The notes under the pieces were generated by a model, which saw only the letters and a program-made list of their open reading frames with translations, was not told where the DNA came from and made no database searches. From assembly GCA_937873345.1 (NCBI GenBank), contig CALMRL010000591.1, positions 1,116 through 17,262 of the forward strand: a stretch of 16,147 nt of DNA, written 5' to 3'. The translations under genes and the position numbers were made by a program. This stretch comes from an uncultured Beijerinckiaceae bacterium. GTDB taxonomy: Bacteria > Pseudomonadota > Alphaproteobacteria > Rhizobiales > Beijerinckiaceae. Positions 13,439 to 16,147 of the stretch are shown piece after piece. How positions within the stretch are numbered: position 1 is the first letter of the stretch; every line of letters starts with the position of its first letter.

Positions 13439-14803
13439 ATGTTCGATAAGATCCTCATCGCCAACCGCGGCGAGATCGCCCTGCGGATCCTGCGCGCCGC
13501 CAAGGAGCTCGGCATCGCCACCGTGGCGGTGCACTCGACGGCGGATTCGGAGGCGATGCACGTCAAGCTCGCCGACGAATCAGTGTGCCTGGGGCCGCCG
13601 TCGGCGCGGCTCTCCTATCTCAACATTCCCTCGCTGCTCGCTGCCTGCGAGATCACCGGCGCCGAGGCGGTGCACCCCGGCTACGGCTTCCTTTCGGAGA
13701 ACGCTCGCTTCGCCGAGATCCTGCGCGAGCACGAGATCGGCTTCATCGGCCCAAGCCCCGAGCACATCCGCACGATGGGCGACAAGATCGAGGCGAAGCG
13801 CACGGCGCTGAAGCTCGGTATTCCCTGCGTGCCGGGCTCCGACGGGGCGATCACCACCGACGAGGAGGGCTTGGCGGTCGCCGAGCGCATCGGCTTCCCT
13901 GTGCTGGTCAAGGCCGCGTCCGGCGGCGGCGGCCGCGGGATGAAGGTGGCGCGCACCGCCGAGGACCTGCCGGTTGCGCTCGCCGCGGCGCGGTCCGAGG
14001 CCGGCGCGGCCTTCGGCGAGGACTCCGTCTACCTGGAAAAGTTCCTGGAGCAGCCGCGACACATCGAGATCCAGATACTCGGCGACGGGCAGGGCAACGC
14101 CGTGCACCTCGGCGAGCGCGACTGCTCGCTGCAGCGCCGTCACCAAAAGGTCTGGGAGGAGAGCCCCTCGCCGGCCCTCAACGACGCCGACCGCGCCCGC
14201 ATCGGAGACATCTGCGCCAAGGCAATGCGCGACCTCGGCTATTCCGGCGCCGGCACCATCGAGTTCCTGTACGAGCAGGGTGAGTTCTACTTCATCGAGA
14301 TGAACACGCGCATCCAGGTCGAGCATCCCGTGACCGAGATGATCGCCGGCTTCGACCTCGTCCACGAGCAGATCAAGATCGCTAGCGGATCGCCGCTTTC
14401 GATCACCCAGGACGACGTGGTGCTGCGCGGCCACGCCATTGAGTGCCGCATCAACGCCGAGCATCCCACGAGCTTCCGCCCCTCGCCGGGGCGGATCAGC
14501 TACTACCATCCTCCGGGAGGCCTTGGCGTGCGCGTCGACAGCGCCGTCTATGCCGGCTACACCATCCCGCCGAACTATGATTCGCTGATCGGCAAGCTCA
14601 TCGTGCACGGACGCACCCGCACCGAGGCGTTGATGCGACTGCGCCGGGCGCTGGACGAGTTCATCGTCGACGGCATCGCCACCACACTACCGCTGCATCG
14701 CGCCCTGGTCCGCGACAACGATATCCAGAACGGCGACTACGACATCCACTGGCTCGAGCGCTACCTCGAGCATCATTCCGATAGGATCGTGCAGGAGGGC
14801 TGA
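13439..14803 (+). CDS. accC: Acetyl-CoA carboxylase biotin carboxylase subunit
   Basis: 454-residue biotin carboxylase, which uses ATP and bicarbonate to carboxylate biotin on AccB; usual length is about 450. Domain order is complete: an N-terminal domain (FDKILIANRGEIALRI), HPGYGFLSEN at 79-88, the ATP-grasp glycine loop SGGGGRGMKV at 161-170, LGERDCSLQRRHQKVWEESP, the metal/active-site strand FIEMNTRIQVEHPVTE, and the C-terminal AIECRINAEHP region. The ending with LERYLEH is usual for bacterial AccC. The ATG at 13439 begins directly on MFDKI. It is the third gene of the aroQ-accB-accC unit and is followed by aat 62 bases on. Confidence 0.96.
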   Translation: MFDKILIANRGEIALRILRAAKELGIATVAVHSTADSEAMHVKLADESVCLGPPSARLSYLNIPSLLAACEITGAEAVHPGYGFLSENARFAEILREHEIGFIGPSPEHIRTMGDKIEAKRTALKLGIPCVPGSDGAITTDEEGLAVAERIGFPVLVKAASGGGGRGMKVARTAEDLPVALAAARSEAGAAFGEDSVYLEKFLEQPRHIEIQILGDGQGNAVHLGERDCSLQRRHQKVWEESPSPALNDADRARIGDICAKAMRDLGYSGAGTIEFLYEQGEFYFIEMNTRIQVEHPVTEMIAGFDLVHEQIKIASGSPLSITQDDVVLRGHAIECRINAEHPTSFRPSPGRISYYHPPGGLGVRVDSAVYAGYTIPPNYDSLIGKLIVHGRTRTEALMRLRRALDEFIVDGIATTLPLHRALVRDNDIQNGDYDIHWLERYLEHHSDRIVQEG

Positions 14804-14865
14804 TCCCGCAGGTCGCGTTCCTGGCGGGGCTGACCGCGGCGGCTTCGTCGACCTATCTTCGCCGG

Positions 14866-15534
14866 ATGGCCCGCGACCCCTCCGAGATCACGCCCGAGAT
14901 CCTGCTTCGCGCCTATGCCGCCGGCCTCTTCCCGATGGCGGAGAGCGCCGACGACCCGGGCCTGTTCTGGGTCGAGCCGGAAGAGCGTGGCGTTTTCCCG
15001 CTCGATGGCCTGATCGTATCGCGGTCGCTCGCCAAGACCGTGCGGTCGGATCGCTACGAGGTGCGGGTCGACACCGACTACGATGGCGTGATCGGAGGCT
15101 GTGCGGCCTCGGGGCCGGGACGGCAGGGAACCTGGATCAGCGGTCGCATCCGCCTGCTGTACCGCGAGCTGTTCGAAGCGGGCTTCGTCCACACCGTCGA
15201 AGCCTGGGCCGACGGCGCACTGGTCGGCGGCCTCTACGGCGTCGCGCTTGGTCAGGCCTTCTTCGGCGAGTCGATGTTCCATCGTTCACGCGACGCCTCG
15301 AAGGTCGCGCTGGTGCATCTCGTCGCGCGGCTGCGCGCCGGTGGTTTCCGGCTGCTCGACACGCAGTTCGTCACCGACCATCTGGCGACGCTGGGCGCGG
15401 TGGCCGTGCCGAGACCCGCCTACAAGCGACTGCTCGCCGCCGCGATGGCGGGGCAGGGCGACTTCGCCGCCGTGCCGCTCTCCGCCACGCTTCCCGGTGC
15501 AAGGGCGCTCGCGCTCCTCGGCACCTCCGATTGA
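14866..15534 (+). CDS. aat: Leucyl/phenylalanyl-tRNA--protein transferase
   Basis: 222-residue cytoplasmic enzyme that adds Leu or Phe from aminoacyl-tRNA to the N-terminal Arg or Lys of proteins, marking them for ClpS/ClpAP degradation (N-end rule). Motifs include LLRAYAAGLFPMAE, WVEPEERGVFPLD, GTWISGRIRLLYRELFEAGF, HTVEAW, GGLYGVALGQAFFGESMFH (121-139), SKVALVHLVARL and LLDTQFVTDHLATLGA. The usual LIDCQ is LLDTQ here. Length fits. The ATG at 14866 gives the standard family opening. Gene order accC-aat is common in Hyphomicrobiales. It ends 35 bases from the convergent gene on the minus strand, with no clear terminator between. Confidence 0.95.
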   Translation: MARDPSEITPEILLRAYAAGLFPMAESADDPGLFWVEPEERGVFPLDGLIVSRSLAKTVRSDRYEVRVDTDYDGVIGGCAASGPGRQGTWISGRIRLLYRELFEAGFVHTVEAWADGALVGGLYGVALGQAFFGESMFHRSRDASKVALVHLVARLRAGGFRLLDTQFVTDHLATLGAVAVPRPAYKRLLAAAMAGQGDFAAVPLSATLPGARALALLGTSD

Positions 15535-15569
15535 GGGCAGGTCGGGCGCAGCCTGATCCTTCAAGGAGA

Positions 15570-16147
15570 TCAACCGCCGAGCGTCGCCTTGGCGCGCGAC
15601 CACCAGCCCGATTTCTTCGGCCGCGAGGGGTCGAGTTCCGAGGAGACCGGCTTGGGACGCCGCAACATCGGCTCCTCCTCATCGACTGGCTTCGCCGGCT
15701 CTGCGATTGCAGCGACATCCTCCAAAACTGTGTGATCGGTCCCGGCGGTCGCTTCTTCCACGGCGGGCGTCGCCATGGCAGGGCTCTCCGTGGCGTGCGT
15801 CTCGATGACGGGCGTTGCGCCGAGCGCCTCGGTCGCGGCGGCGAACGTGCCGCCGGGCACCTCGGGGGTGCCGCCGTGCATCGGCGCTTCGTCTGTCGCG
15901 GCAGGGGGCCTGGCAAGCGGCTCGATCGCCATCTCTGCGGTCGCGACAGGCTCGTGCGGCGCAACGACCTCATCGGCTGCGACGTCCCCGTCAGCCAGTG
16001 CAGCCTCCGCCGCATCGCCGCGGCTGCGACGTCCGCCGCGCCGCGAACGTCGACGGCGGCTGCCGCGCTCGTCCGCTGCGGCCTCGCCCACCTCATCGCC
16101 GGCGGCTTCGCCGCTGCCACCAATCCGGGCCAGCCCTTCGTCAGAAG
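15570..16147 (-). CDS. C-terminal tail of a probable ribonuclease E, cut by window edge
   Basis: Frame open from the right window edge to a TGA at 15572-15570; at least 191 residues, with the N-terminal catalytic part outside. From the edge it reads an acidic segment, then an Arg-rich block (RRRRSRRGGRRSR), then about 90 residues of Ala/Pro/Glu/Thr-rich disordered sequence. It ends in RPKKSGWWSRAKATLGG. An Arg-rich RNA-binding block, a disordered tail and a final K/R-x-GWW motif are what I recall for RNase E in Hyphomicrobiales, where the tail scaffolds the degradosome. No catalytic motif is in view, so another large disordered RNA-binding protein is possible. A GTG at 16091 is inside the frame and not the start. 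Confidence 0.6.
   Translation of the reverse strand, partial: SDEGLARIGGSGEAAGDEVGEAAADERGSRRRRSRRGGRRSRGDAAEAALADGDVAADEVVAPHEPVATAEMAIEPLARPPAATDEAPMHGGTPEVPGGTFAAATEALGATPVIETHATESPAMATPAVEEATAGTDHTVLEDVAAIAEPAKPVDEEEPMLRRPKPVSSELDPSRPKKSGWWSRAKATLGG

Noticed and set aside
1..16147. CRISPR arrays, tRNA and rRNA genes, toxin-antitoxin or phage-defence genes
   Set aside because: No regularly spaced repeats, no cloverleaf-like tRNA sequence, no rRNA motif and no defence-family protein were seen on either strand.

Overview
The window is GC-rich, with tightly packed genes on both strands. It looks like an alphaproteobacterium, most likely of the order Hyphomicrobiales. The evidence is the aroQ-accB-accC-aat cluster preceded by a periplasmic DsbA-family gene, a GGAAC-type general-stress promoter candidate, and the closing tail of an RNase E-like protein. 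All family assignments come from reading motifs; no database search was run, and the genus is not resolved.

Left part (1-3114, minus strand): a DUF1624-type membrane acyltransferase, then a class III alcohol dehydrogenase (S-(hydroxymethyl)glutathione dehydrogenase). The dehydrogenase is joined by a TGATG stop/start overlap to a CobW/COG0523 metallochaperone GTPase. The GTPase frame is broken just after its CxCC motif. The dehydrogenase keeps its catalytic zinc ligands but lacks two of the four structural-zinc cysteines. A perfect 8+8 bp palindrome lies in its promoter region.

Middle-left (3115-5209): a less GC-rich patch that looks acquired. It holds a small exported PepSY-like protein and a glycine-rich general-stress protein behind a plausible EcfG-type promoter, then a strong hairpin and a decayed IS5-family transposase fragment. 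Two stretches of more than 500 bases here (3115-3650 and 4655-5209) have no intact gene.

Centre (5210-9853): two TetR-controlled modules set tail to tail. The first is bdcR (TetR), divergent from bdcA (SDR, close to the E. coli biofilm-dispersal protein) plus a beta-hydroxyacid-dehydrogenase-type oxidoreductase. The second is another TetR gene divergent from an isochorismatase-fold hydrolase and an AbrB-type membrane protein, with a 7+7 bp palindrome between them. The two TetR genes overlap by 8 bp at their stop codons.

Right part (9913-16147): a CAT-type amino-acid permease on the minus strand. On the plus strand follow a secreted DsbA/ScsC-like thiol-disulfide protein, aroQ (shikimate pathway), accB and accC (acetyl-CoA carboxylase biotin carrier and biotin carboxylase) and aat (N-end rule Leu/Phe transferase). 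The C-terminal tail of a probable RNase E runs off the right edge on the minus strand. This part is ordinary core genome; the unusual observations are in the left and centre.
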